This document shows positions 53,416 to 61,968 of a DNA stretch of 64,000 nucleotides, one piece after another; position 1 is the first letter of the stretch; each line of letters starts with the position of its first letter. The translations under genes and the position numbers were made by a program. The DNA comes from Polyangium sp. y55x31 (GTDB lineage Bacteria; Myxococcota_A; Polyangia; Polyangiales; Polyangiaceae), in assembly GCF_029946505.1 (NCBI RefSeq), contig NZ_JARZHG010000031.1, positions 1 to 64,000 on the forward strand, given 5' to 3'. Below the pieces are notes generated by a model. It was given only the letters and a program-made list of their open reading frames with translations. It ran no database searches and was not told where the DNA came from.

Positions 53416-54087
53416 ATGTTCGAGGGCTTCGCGAACGTCTGGACGCCGGTCTTGTCCGCGCGGGATCTGCGGGACGAGGCACGGCGGGTGCGGGTCGCCG
53501 GGGAGCCGATCTTGCTCTTCCGCGACGGGCGCGGGGAGCCCTTGGCGTGTCTCGACCGCTCGCCGTCCGTGCCGCGCGAGGTGCTGACGCTGCAAGCTCG
53601 CCTGCCCGCGCGCGAGGCCCTCGGGCTCGTGTGGATTTTCACGGGCCGCGAGACCCCAGCCGAGGGTCCGGCGTTGCCTGCGATCGATCCGGTGCGGCCT
53701 CTCGTGGTCCACGGAGAGACCTGGTCCGCGCCGTTCGCGCGCGTGATCGAGGCGCTGCTCGATCCTGCGAACCTGCCCTGCACGTGGGCCCGAAACGCGC
53801 CCGAAGAGTCCGTGCTCGCGTTTCACGCGCCCGGCTGCGTCGAGCTTTTTTTGCCGCCGCGCACCCCCGAGAAGCGCACGCTGCTCTATTGTTTCCCCGA
53901 GAGCGAAGCGACGACGCGTGTCCTCTACTGCGCCACGCGCGCGCCGGGCGAGGGCGACGTGACCTCCTGGATCACCGAGTATTTCGCAGCCACGGATCTC
54001 GCCCGCGAGCGCGCCTCCCGGGCCGCCGCGATCCCCGCGGACGAAGGCTTGACAACAGCCCCCGATTTCCTAGAACACCTGGTGTAA
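53416..54087 (+). CDS. Degenerate Rieske-oxygenase paralogue without metal ligands
   Basis: The 223-residue protein aligns over its first 10-50 and 65-130 residues with the Rieske oxygenase that follows it (both begin MFE-FANVWTPV). The Rieske ligand pair CPH reads SPS (49-51), the second CxxH loop is deleted together with about 50 residues, and the mononuclear iron motif DxxHxxxxH reads DPANLPCTW (Asn119, Trp124). So it can bind neither cluster nor iron. The frame is intact and has a good GGAGG site, so it is a maintained protein, perhaps a partner or ligand-binding subunit. It lies 17 bp ahead of the active-type gene. Confidence 0.85.
   Translation: MFEGFANVWTPVLSARDLRDEARRVRVAGEPILLFRDGRGEPLACLDRSPSVPREVLTLQARLPAREALGLVWIFTGRETPAEGPALPAIDPVRPLVVHGETWSAPFARVIEALLDPANLPCTWARNAPEESVLAFHAPGCVELFLPPRTPEKRTLLYCFPESEATTRVLYCATRAPGEGDVTSWITEYFAATDLARERASRAAAIPADEGLTTAPDFLEHLV
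54075..54085. promoter_or_regulatory. Inverted repeat ahead of the second Rieske gene
   Basis: ACACC-T-GGTGT forms a perfect 5-bp inverted repeat with one central base, overlapping the stop of the first paralogue and about 20 bp upstream of the GTG of the second. Could be an operator or a chance feature. Confidence 0.3.
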
Positions 54088-54104
54088 CAAAACGGGAGGC
54101 AAAC

Positions 54105-55157
54105 GTGTTCGAGAGCTTCGCCAACGTCTGGACTCCGGTCATCCTGGCCAAAGAGCTCGGGAAGAAGCCGCTTTCGGTGAAGGTCGCGGGCGAGACGATC
54201 GCCCTCTTCCGGGATGGAAACGGCGGCGTCGGGGCGCTCGTCGATCGATGTCCGCACCGCGGCGTCGCGCTCTCGCTCGGCCAGGTCGACGAGGACGGCT
54301 GCCTCGCCTGTCCTTTTCACGGCTGGGCGTTCAAGAAAGACGGCGCCTGCGCGAAGATCCCGCTGAACGACGTCTCGCCGGAGAAACGCGCTCGTTATGG
54401 CGCGACGCCCGTGCCCGTGCGCGAGGTCGGCCGGCTCATCTGGATCTTCACGGGCGCGGATCCCGCGGGCACGGAGCCCGAGCCGCCGCCCGCGCTGGTC
54501 GAGAAGGGGTGGCACGTCGGTTTCAACCAGGAGATCTGGAAGACGCACTGGACGCGGGCCATGGAGAACATGCTCGACACGCCCCACCTGCCCTTCATCC
54601 ATCGCAAGAGCATCGGCCGCGACATCCGCAAAAAACTCCGCCCGGACACGACGCTCGCGATGCGCGTCGAGCCCGCTCCGTTCGGCGGCCTCATTTACTC
54701 GAAATGGGACTACGAGGAGTCCGAGCAGCAGTTCTTGAAGTGGCGCAAGCCGAACGCGATGGAGCTCCACATCATGGACGAGCCGAAGCGCCGCATGCAC
54801 CTCGCCGTTTATTGCATTCCGGTGGACGAGGGGCACACGAAGATGATGCTCGCCTCGGCGCGGACGTTTTTCGGGTCGGAGGTGCTCACGTGGTTCGCCA
54901 CGAAGTTCAACAACATCCTCGCCGAGGATCGAGAGGTGCTCGAGACCTCGAACCCGCCCGAGGTGCCGCCGCCGGGCGAGGAGCCGTCCGTCGCGACCGA
55001 CGCGCCGACGCTGTTCTTCCGAAAGTATTACTTCCGCGAGCTGCGCGGCTCCACGTCGACGCTCGTGCCCACAGGCCGGCTCGTCCGTAAGCCGGGCGCC
55101 GTGCAGCCGGAGGCCGAAGAAGCGGGCATGCCCGACGGGGCCGCCGTCGTCCACTGA
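54105..55157 (+). CDS. Rieske non-heme iron oxygenase
   Basis: The 350-residue protein starts at GTG 54105 after GGGAGG. The Rieske domain has CPHRG (Cys49, His51) and CPFHGW (Cys69, His72), binding one [2Fe-2S] cluster. The C-terminal domain has NMLDTPHLPFIH with Asp158, His161 and His166, the mononuclear iron site. Both sites look complete, unlike the paralogue upstream. Such enzymes oxygenate aromatic rings, sterols or amines with electrons from a reductase, which is not present in the window. Substrate unknown. The TetR gene faces the pair. Confidence 0.94.
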   Translation: MFESFANVWTPVILAKELGKKPLSVKVAGETIALFRDGNGGVGALVDRCPHRGVALSLGQVDEDGCLACPFHGWAFKKDGACAKIPLNDVSPEKRARYGATPVPVREVGRLIWIFTGADPAGTEPEPPPALVEKGWHVGFNQEIWKTHWTRAMENMLDTPHLPFIHRKSIGRDIRKKLRPDTTLAMRVEPAPFGGLIYSKWDYEESEQQFLKWRKPNAMELHIMDEPKRRMHLAVYCIPVDEGHTKMMLASARTFFGSEVLTWFATKFNNILAEDREVLETSNPPEVPPPGEEPSVATDAPTLFFRKYYFRELRGSTSTLVPTGRLVRKPGAVQPEAEEAGMPDGAAVVH

Positions 55158-55223
55158 CATCGGCATCGGCCGCACATTCTTCATGTCCCGGGCGCCCGGA
55201 ATGCGCTATCTCCCGGGCTGCCC

Positions 55224-57149
55224 GTGAGTTCGCCTGCCCTCGAACACAATCCTCCCCTCGACGATGGGGGTTCCGCTCGGACGAGCCGAGCTACACCCCC
55301 AAACCCCCTGCGCCGCGCCACCATCCCGCATTTGCCCGCGCTCGACGGCCTGCGGGGGCTCGCCGTGCTCGGCGTGCTCTTGTTCCACGACGGAAGGCTC
55401 GACGGCGGGTATCTCGGCGTCGACCTGTTCTTCGTGCTGTCCGGATACCTCATCCACTCGCTCCTGCTCGCGGAGTGGAACAAGGCCGGGACGATCGATC
55501 TCAAGGCTTTCTGGGTTCGCCGCGCGCGCCGCCTCTTCCCGGCGCTCCTCGCGCTCCTGCCGGCGGTCGCGGCGTATGCACATCACCTCGCAAAACCGGA
55601 AGAGCTCGATCGGATCCGCAAAGACGGGCTCGCCACGCTGGCGTACGTGGCGAACTGGCGCGCGATTTTCTCGGGGCGGAGCTACTGGGACATGTTCCAG
55701 GTGCCCTCGCCGCTCGAACACACCTGGAGCCTCGCGATCGAGGAGCAGTTTTACGTAATCTGGCCGCTGCTCGCGTTCGGCGTGCTGTACCTCTCGCGTG
55801 GTTCGCGACGGGTGATGCTCGCCGTATCGCTCGCGCTCGCAATGGTGTCGGGCGCGGCGCTGGTTTGGCTGGGCAACCGGGTGGATACGTCGCGGGCCTA
55901 CATGGGCACGGATACCCGCGGCGTGGCGATCCTCCTCGGCGCGTCGCTCGCGTGCTTGATGGCCGAGCGCGGGACGTCGAAGAACAAGACGGTGGTGCGG
56001 GCGCTCGATGGGCTCGGGCTGCTCGCGGCGATCGGGCTCGCTTTTGCGTGGGTGAAGCTCGACGGGCAGAACCCGCTGCTCTACCGCGGAGGGTTTTTCG
56101 GGACGGAGCTCTGCGTGCTCGTGCTCATCACGTGCGCGGCGCACGGCGAGCAGAGCCTCGTGGCGCGGGCGCTCGCGTTCCGCCCGATCGCCTGGGTGGG
56201 GCTCGTGAGTTACGGGCTCTACCTCTGGCACTGGCCGATCTACGTGGTGCTGCGGCCGGAGCGAATTGGTTTGTCCGGGCTCGGGCTCTCGGCGCTCCGG
56301 TACGCGGCGACGTTCGGGGTGGCGCTGATCTCGTATCATTTCCTGGAGCAGCCGATCCGGAAGCGCGGCGCGCCGTTCGGGCGGCCGGCGATCGTGCTCT
56401 CGTCGTCGGTGGCGCTTTGCCTCGGCGCGCTGCTCGTCGGCACGCAGCACCGGGCGGTGATGCGGATCGGGCTCCAGCTCTTGCCGTGGCCGGCGAGCCC
56501 GAACGCGGTGAAGATCTTGATCATCGGCGACTCGGTGGCGGAGTCGCTCGGCGAGCGCATGCAATCGGTGCAGGCGGGCACGGGGACGATCGTGATCCAG
56601 CGAGGCACGCCGAATTGCAGCATCATGGAGGGGAAGCTGCCGACGCGCTCCTTGACGAACGAGCCCCATGCCGGCGGCGATTGCGGCAAGAACTGGGCGA
56701 GCGACGTGGAGGAGCTGCGCCCCGACGTGACGCTCGTGGTGCTCGGCGGCGGGTATTTCGCGCCGGTGGAGATCAACGGGCGCTGGCAACACGTGTGCGA
56801 CGCGGAATGGGATGACGCGTACGCGGACGAGCTCGAGCGCAAGCTGAAGATCCTCGCGGACAAGAGCGGGCGAGTGATTCTGGCGCGCGTGCCGTATCCG
56901 GTGGGCGGGTGGCAGAGGCCGGGGCTGAACGCAGAGGTCGATTGCTACAACACGCTGCTCGAACGGACGGCGAAACGTGAGCCGCGCGTGCGCATGTTCG
57001 ACCTCGGGACGCACCTCTGCCCCGGGGGAGAATGCACGATGGAGAGCGAAGGGGCGGCGATCCGGCCGGATGGAATGCATTTCGCGGGGCCCGGGGCGAA
57101 GGAGATCGCGCGATGGGTGATCGAGCAGGTCAAAGAGCCGGTGCGATAG
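55224..57149 (+). CDS. OatA-like acyltransferase with C-terminal SGNH domain
   Basis: The 641-residue protein starts at GTG 55224. After a Pro-rich head, an acyltransferase-3 domain runs from about 35 to 400 with ten or so helices and the motifs LDGLRGLAV, GVDLFFVLSGYLI and HTWSLAIEEQFYVIWPL, as in O-acetyltransferases for peptidoglycan or polysaccharides. An SGNH-type domain follows, with IIGDSVAESLGERM (Ser nucleophile) and the DGMHF end. This two-part layout matches OatA and the O-acetylases that modify envelope glycans. The next gene starts inside its last 37 bases. Confidence 0.94.
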   Translation: MSSPALEHNPPLDDGGSARTSRATPPNPLRRATIPHLPALDGLRGLAVLGVLLFHDGRLDGGYLGVDLFFVLSGYLIHSLLLAEWNKAGTIDLKAFWVRRARRLFPALLALLPAVAAYAHHLAKPEELDRIRKDGLATLAYVANWRAIFSGRSYWDMFQVPSPLEHTWSLAIEEQFYVIWPLLAFGVLYLSRGSRRVMLAVSLALAMVSGAALVWLGNRVDTSRAYMGTDTRGVAILLGASLACLMAERGTSKNKTVVRALDGLGLLAAIGLAFAWVKLDGQNPLLYRGGFFGTELCVLVLITCAAHGEQSLVARALAFRPIAWVGLVSYGLYLWHWPIYVVLRPERIGLSGLGLSALRYAATFGVALISYHFLEQPIRKRGAPFGRPAIVLSSSVALCLGALLVGTQHRAVMRIGLQLLPWPASPNAVKILIIGDSVAESLGERMQSVQAGTGTIVIQRGTPNCSIMEGKLPTRSLTNEPHAGGDCGKNWASDVEELRPDVTLVVLGGGYFAPVEINGRWQHVCDAEWDDAYADELERKLKILADKSGRVILARVPYPVGGWQRPGLNAEVDCYNTLLERTAKREPRVRMFDLGTHLCPGGECTMESEGAAIRPDGMHFAGPGAKEIARWVIEQVKEPVR

Positions 57150-58972
57150 GGCTTCTTTTCGCCCTCGCCGGTTGCGCTGCCTCGCCGTCGCCTGCCGCGG
57201 AAAACCCGGCGGCATCCGCGCCTCCGGCGCCGCTCACGCAGGAGCGAATCCAGGCGCTCGTCGCCGAGGTCGCGCATCTGCGTGGATTGCCGCAGCGCGC
57301 GCCCGTGCCGGTGTATTTGCTCGACGAGCCGGCGTTCCTCGCGGCGTTGCGCGAGCGGGCCGAGCGAAAGGCGGCCGCGGCCGAGAACGAGGCGCGTACG
57401 GCGTTTCATCTGGCGTTCGACCTCTTGCCCGACGGAAAGCCGGGCGCCGCGCCGCCGAGCTCCACGCGCGAGGTGCTCGAAGAGCAGGTGCGCGGGTTTT
57501 ACGATCACGAACAAAGGATCATCGTGGTGCGAGCGTCCCGGCCGCGGAACGAGGCCGAGGCCGAGAAAGAGCGGGCGATCCTCGCGCACGAGATCGAGCA
57601 CGCTCTGCAGGATCAGAGCTTCGGTCGGCCGGATGTGCAGAAGCAGGCGACGATGGGCGCGGACGAGTTTCTCGCGTACGGGTCGCTGCTCGAAGGCGAC
57701 GCGATGCTCACGATGTTCGCGTATCTCGCGTCGACGCGCGGCGTGCCATTTCAGCGCATGGTGCGGCGGGCGGCGGACGTGATGCGGGACGTGCCGGCCG
57801 AGCGGTTTGTCGCAGGCGATGGGGACGCGGCGCTCTTTCGCGCGCTGCCGATCGTGCGCGAGCGGCTCCTCTTCCGGTATCACGCCGGGACGGCCATGGT
57901 CGCGGAGCTTTATCGCGCGGGTGGGCTCGATCTCGTCAATCGAATGTTCGTGTCGCCGCCGGTGTCGACCGAGCAGGTGATCCATCCGGAGAAATACCTC
58001 GCGGGGGAGCGGCCGGTCGTGCTCGCGGCGCCGCGGGCGCCCGAGGGGTATCGGACGCTCGATGAAGGGACGCTCGGCGAGCTGGAGACGCGTGTCGTGC
58101 TCGATCGGTGTTCGCCCTTTTCCGCCGCGGCGGCCGCGGGCTGGGGCGGCGATCGGTACACGCTGGTCGCGGCGCCGAACGGCGGCGTGGGGCTGCTCTG
58201 GAGCACGGCGTGGGATTCGGAGAGCGACGCGGCCGAGTTCGTCGCGGCCATCCAATCGAGGCCCGGTTGCCTGCGGGCGCTCGCGCTCGGGGCGACGTCG
58301 ATCGACGGCGGGATCGTGGTGCGCGTCGAGAAGAACCGCGTGGCCGTGGTCCGTGGTTTGTCAGGGACGCTCGCCGAGGCGGCCGTGAAGCAGATCCTCG
58401 ACGCGCCGATCGTCGCGCCCACGAGCCCGCCCGTGGTGCTGCCCTACCAGCTCCTGCCGCGCGCGCCCTTGCCGCAGCGGGAGCCTGGTTGGCTCGTGGG
58501 TCACGATTACCATAGCCGGTGGCTCGGCGTCGCTGGGCAGATCCCGCTCGGGGTGAACGCCGTCGTCGGATACGAGGGGCTCGAGCTCCGGATCAGCCGC
58601 CCCGACGTGCTCGTCAGCGGGGCCCTGTTCGTCTCGGACCTCGTGACGACGCCACGATTCCAGGAAAAACTCTTCGCCGATGTAGCGGGCGGGCTCGCGA
58701 AGGGCGCGGAAGGAAAGCAGGTGGTCGCCGCGAGGACCGGGCCCGTGGCGACGCCGCTCGGGGCCGGGATCGAGCGGTGGTGGACGATCGGAGAGACGGC
58801 CATTTCGGTGCGCGCCGTCATGGTCCCGATCTGCGGCGGGACGGGGTCGCTCGTGTTCCTGCAATCGTTCAATGACCCGACGGCGCAGCGCACGCTCGAC
58901 GGGTGGCTTCAATCATTTCGCTGGAACACGAACGTGAAGCCGCCCGTCTGCGAGGCGCTCGATCCGCGTTGA
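57113..58972 (+). CDS. Predicted HExxH zinc metalloprotease lipoprotein
   Basis: The 619-residue protein starts at ATG 57113, overlapping the previous gene by 37 bases. The signal ends in ALAGC (Cys21). A zinc-protease motif HEIEH (159-163) sits in ILAHEIEHALQDQSF, preceded by a gluzincin-like helix and followed by the Glu in SLLEGDAMLTMF, which could be the third ligand. The C-terminal 300 residues are beta-rich with no known fold. It should act outside the inner membrane. Co-expression with the acyltransferase upstream is likely. Confidence 0.85.
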   Translation: MGDRAGQRAGAIGLLFALAGCAASPSPAAENPAASAPPAPLTQERIQALVAEVAHLRGLPQRAPVPVYLLDEPAFLAALRERAERKAAAAENEARTAFHLAFDLLPDGKPGAAPPSSTREVLEEQVRGFYDHEQRIIVVRASRPRNEAEAEKERAILAHEIEHALQDQSFGRPDVQKQATMGADEFLAYGSLLEGDAMLTMFAYLASTRGVPFQRMVRRAADVMRDVPAERFVAGDGDAALFRALPIVRERLLFRYHAGTAMVAELYRAGGLDLVNRMFVSPPVSTEQVIHPEKYLAGERPVVLAAPRAPEGYRTLDEGTLGELETRVVLDRCSPFSAAAAAGWGGDRYTLVAAPNGGVGLLWSTAWDSESDAAEFVAAIQSRPGCLRALALGATSIDGGIVVRVEKNRVAVVRGLSGTLAEAAVKQILDAPIVAPTSPPVVLPYQLLPRAPLPQREPGWLVGHDYHSRWLGVAGQIPLGVNAVVGYEGLELRISRPDVLVSGALFVSDLVTTPRFQEKLFADVAGGLAKGAEGKQVVAARTGPVATPLGAGIERWWTIGETAISVRAVMVPICGGTGSLVFLQSFNDPTAQRTLDGWLQSFRWNTNVKPPVCEALDPR

Positions 58973-58979
58973 GGCGCGG

Positions 58980-60167
58980 CTATTTCTTCTTCGATTCTTC
59001 GTGGAACGCGCGGAGCAGCTCGGCCTCGCGCTCGGGCGAGAGGCCCGCGCGGCGCTTGGCCTGGCGCTCCGGGGGCAATGCATTGAACCAGGCGAGCAGG
59101 TCCGTGACCGTCGTATCGATCGGGCGGAACGTGAGGCCCGCCTTGCGCGCGCGCTCGATGTTGACGAGGTGGAAGCCCGCCGTCTCGCCCTCGGCCGGCG
59201 CCCAGATGGGCAGGTCGATCGGCTCGCCGCCGCCCGATTCTTTCGACTTCAGCCACGAGGGCGGGACCCAGGTGAGCTTGACGTCGCTCTTCGGCGAGGC
59301 CTTTTTGCTGGCCTCGATCACGCCGCCCATCGTGAGCGGCGAGCCCGGGCCCGTCGCATTGAAGACGCCAGTCGTGCCGTCCGCGACGAGCTTGACGAGC
59401 CACTCGGCGAGGTCGCGGACGTCGATGACCTGAATCGGGTCGTTCGGCGTGCCGGGGACGAGCATTTCACCGCCCTTCGCGACGCGGAGCGGCCAGTACG
59501 TGAATCGATCGGTGCCGTCGCCCGGGCCGACGATGTACCCGGGCCGCACATTGGCGACGCGGCCGGGCATCGCTTTTTCGGCGGCCTGCTCGCAGAGCGC
59601 CTTCAAGGGGCCGTAATTCTCGAATTCCTTGCCCATGGTCTCGACCGTGGGATCGGGGATCGTCCCGACCGTCGCGGTCTCGTCCATGTTGGGCTTGGAG
59701 TTGTCCTTGTAGACCGAGATGCTGGAGATGAAGATGTATTGCTTGACGTTCTTCGCGAGCAGCTCCGCCGAGGCGCGGACGATACGCGGGACGTAGCCCG
59801 AGGTGTCGATGACCGCGTCGAAGCTCCGGCCTTCGAGGGCTTTCAGGCCCTCGTCCTTGTTCGGGTCGCGGTTGCCGCGGAGCTTCTCGATGTCGGGGAA
59901 GAGCTCGGGGCGGGTCTTGCCGCGATTGAAGAGGGTGATGGCAAACCCGCGCGCCCGCGCCGCCTCGACGACGGCGGGCCCGACGAACCCCGTGCCGCCG
60001 AGGATGAGCAGGCTCTTCTTCTGGTTCGTCGGGGGCGGAGGCGCCGCGCCCGCGCCCGCCGCAGCCGCAGGATCCGCGGGCGGCGTGGGGGGCTGAGACG
60101 CGCAGCCGAGGGTCGTGGACGCGGCCGCGGCGAGCGAGCCGACGAGAAACGAGCGACGTTTGATCAT
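58980..60167 (-). CDS. NAD-dependent epimerase/dehydratase-like protein with Tat/lipoprotein signal
   Basis: This 395-residue protein begins with MIKRRSFLVGS, a Tat-type signal, and a lipobox-like TLGC (Cys22), then a Pro/Ala linker. A Rossmann nucleotide-binding fold follows: LILGGTGFVGPAVVEAA (54-70) with DTSGYVPRIV and ISSISVY. The Tyr-x3-Lys pair typical of active epimerases is not clear. It resembles isoflavone-reductase/CSP41-like SDR proteins. If exported with its cofactor by Tat it would work in the periplasm, unusual for NAD(P) enzymes. The last 40 residues are helical and charged. Confidence 0.87.
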   Translation of the reverse strand: MIKRRSFLVGSLAAAASTTLGCASQPPTPPADPAAAAGAGAAPPPPTNQKKSLLILGGTGFVGPAVVEAARARGFAITLFNRGKTRPELFPDIEKLRGNRDPNKDEGLKALEGRSFDAVIDTSGYVPRIVRASAELLAKNVKQYIFISSISVYKDNSKPNMDETATVGTIPDPTVETMGKEFENYGPLKALCEQAAEKAMPGRVANVRPGYIVGPGDGTDRFTYWPLRVAKGGEMLVPGTPNDPIQVIDVRDLAEWLVKLVADGTTGVFNATGPGSPLTMGGVIEASKKASPKSDVKLTWVPPSWLKSKESGGGEPIDLPIWAPAEGETAGFHLVNIERARKAGLTFRPIDTTVTDLLAWFNALPPERQAKRRAGLSPEREAELLRAFHEESKKK

Positions 60168-60224
60168 GGCGAGGGATGGACGATGGCCCGGGAAGGTTGT
60201 GAACGACGATCGCGCGAGGCGTGA

Positions 60225-61151
60225 TCAGCCGTCGGCGTTGATGCGGCCGATGAGGGTCTTCAGCACGTCGTCGGCCTTGTCGTTGTCGATCTGGCAGGTG
60301 CCGGCCGCCTCGTGCCCGCCGCCACCGTATTCGAGCATGAGCGTGCCGACGTTCGTCTTGCTGCTGCGATCGAGGATCGATTTGCCGGTGGCGAAGACGG
60401 TGTTTTGCTTCTTGAGGCCCCACATCACGTGGATCGAGATGTTGCACTCCGGGTGGAGCGCGTAGATCACGAAACGGTTGCCCGCCCAGATCGTCTCCTC
60501 GTTCCGGAGGTCGAGCACGACGAGGTTCTTGTGCACCGTCGAGCAACGGCGGATCTGCTCCTTGAACCGCTCCTCGTGCTCGAAATACATGTCGACGCGC
60601 TCCTTGACGTCGGGCATCTCGAGGATCTCCTCGACCGAATGCTGGAGGCACGCGTCGATGAGGCGCATCATGAGGTCGTAGTTCGAGATGCGGAACTGTC
60701 GGAATCGGCCGAGGCCGGTGCGCGCATCCATGAGGTAGTTGAGCAGGACCCAGCCCTTCGGCGAGAGGATCTCGTCGCGGGAGAACTGCGCGGCGTCGGC
60801 CTTGTCGACCGCCTCCATCATCTCGTCGGGGATGTCGGCGAACCTTTCTTTGCCGCCGTAATGGCGCCACACGACACGCGCGGCCGAGGGGGCGTGGGGG
60901 TCGATGATGTGGTTGTCGCGCTTGCCAACCCGCTGCGTCTCGCTCGCGTGGTGATCAAAGGCGAGGTGGACACCCTCGACGTAGGGGAGGTTCGTCGTGA
61001 TGTCCCGATCGGTGACGGGGACCTTGCCGTCCTGCATGTCCTTCGGGTGGACGAACTTGATTTCGTCGAGGATGCCGAGCTTCTTCAAGAGGACGGCGCA
61101 CACGAGGCCGTCGAAGTCGCTCCGCGTCACCAGCCGGTACTTTTCCGCCAT
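60225..61151 (-). CDS. DHH-family phosphoesterase
   Basis: The 308-residue protein starts at ATG 61151 after GGAGGGC. The DHH motif set is complete: SDFDGLVCAVLL (the D of motif I), DRDITTNLPYVEG, DHHAS (motif III), and GGGGHEAAGTC near the C-terminus as the DHHA1 GGGH site. The family includes nanoRNases, RecJ-like and exopolyphosphatase-like enzymes that use two manganese ions. The short length without extra domains suits a NrnA/exopolyphosphatase-type phosphoesterase. The substrate could be short RNA, c-di-AMP or pAp. Confidence 0.94.
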   Translation of the reverse strand: MAEKYRLVTRSDFDGLVCAVLLKKLGILDEIKFVHPKDMQDGKVPVTDRDITTNLPYVEGVHLAFDHHASETQRVGKRDNHIIDPHAPSAARVVWRHYGGKERFADIPDEMMEAVDKADAAQFSRDEILSPKGWVLLNYLMDARTGLGRFRQFRISNYDLMMRLIDACLQHSVEEILEMPDVKERVDMYFEHEERFKEQIRRCSTVHKNLVVLDLRNEETIWAGNRFVIYALHPECNISIHVMWGLKKQNTVFATGKSILDRSSKTNVGTLMLEYGGGGHEAAGTCQIDNDKADDVLKTLIGRINADG

Positions 61152-61222
61152 GATCTTGCCCTCCGGACCGCTTTTCGCGCCGGAGGATAACCGAGGCCGC
61201 GCGCGCGGGGAAGCCCCGAGGA

Positions 61223-61819
61223 TCAGGGGACCTTGTCGCTGCACCACGGCTCGGCGCTCGCCGTGGAGAGGACGACCTCACCCGAGCCGGCCGTGAGGTC
61301 GACCATGCCCTCCCAGACGAGCGTGATGGCCGGGTCCTGGTCCGTCACGTTGCGCAGGATGCGCATCGATATCGTGGAGCTCTCGACGGGCGCGACGTCG
61401 GCCGCATAATCGAAGACACACATGCAGCCGCAGCGGGCCTCCGAACCGTCTTCGAGTTTTTCCGGGGCGTCGGTCTGCGTGACGACGTGGACGCCTTCCT
61501 CGACGGCGACGGCGATCGAGTGCCGGCCACAGCAATTGAGCTGGATGCGCGCGTCGAGCAGGCCGAGCGTGCGCGTTTCGGCGTCGTAATTCCAGAGGAG
61601 GCGCTCGGCCTCGCAATACGTGGCCGGATCGGGGGACGGCGGGATCTTCGCGCCCTCCGAGCCGGCGAGGAAGCCGCCGCACGCGCTGATCGAGGGCGTG
61701 ACGTCGAGCGAAGAGGCGGGAGGCGTATTGTCGCTCCCGCTCGAGCCCTCGCCGCCGCTGCAGGCGAGGAAGGAGGTTGCCGAAAGGATCAGAAGTCCAA
61801 GGATGCCAAGCATTTTCAT
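61223..61819 (-). CDS. Predicted lipoprotein with Cys pairs
   Basis: The 198-residue protein starts at ATG 61819. The signal ends in SFLAC (Cys20), then a short Gly/Ser/Asp spacer. The mature part has eight cysteines, including a CC pair near 96 and the CGCMC cluster near 130, suggesting disulphides in an exported domain. Beta-type residues dominate. No motif is known. It lies upstream of the DHH gene on the same strand. Confidence 0.8.
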   Translation of the reverse strand: MKMLGILGLLILSATSFLACSGGEGSSGSDNTPPASSLDVTPSISACGGFLAGSEGAKIPPSPDPATYCEAERLLWNYDAETRTLGLLDARIQLNCCGRHSIAVAVEEGVHVVTQTDAPEKLEDGSEARCGCMCVFDYAADVAPVESSTISMRILRNVTDQDPAITLVWEGMVDLTAGSGEVVLSTASAEPWCSDKVP

Positions 61820-61968
61820 CGTACGTCTCCAGATCGAGCGGGCGCCGGAGCGCGACGCCCATAACGAATGGACGCACGAGCAGGAGCGACGCGTCAAGGC
61901 AGGCGCACGGGCGCTACCACGAAAGGCGCGCTTGACGCGAAGGCCGGGGCTGAGTACCGCGAGATATC

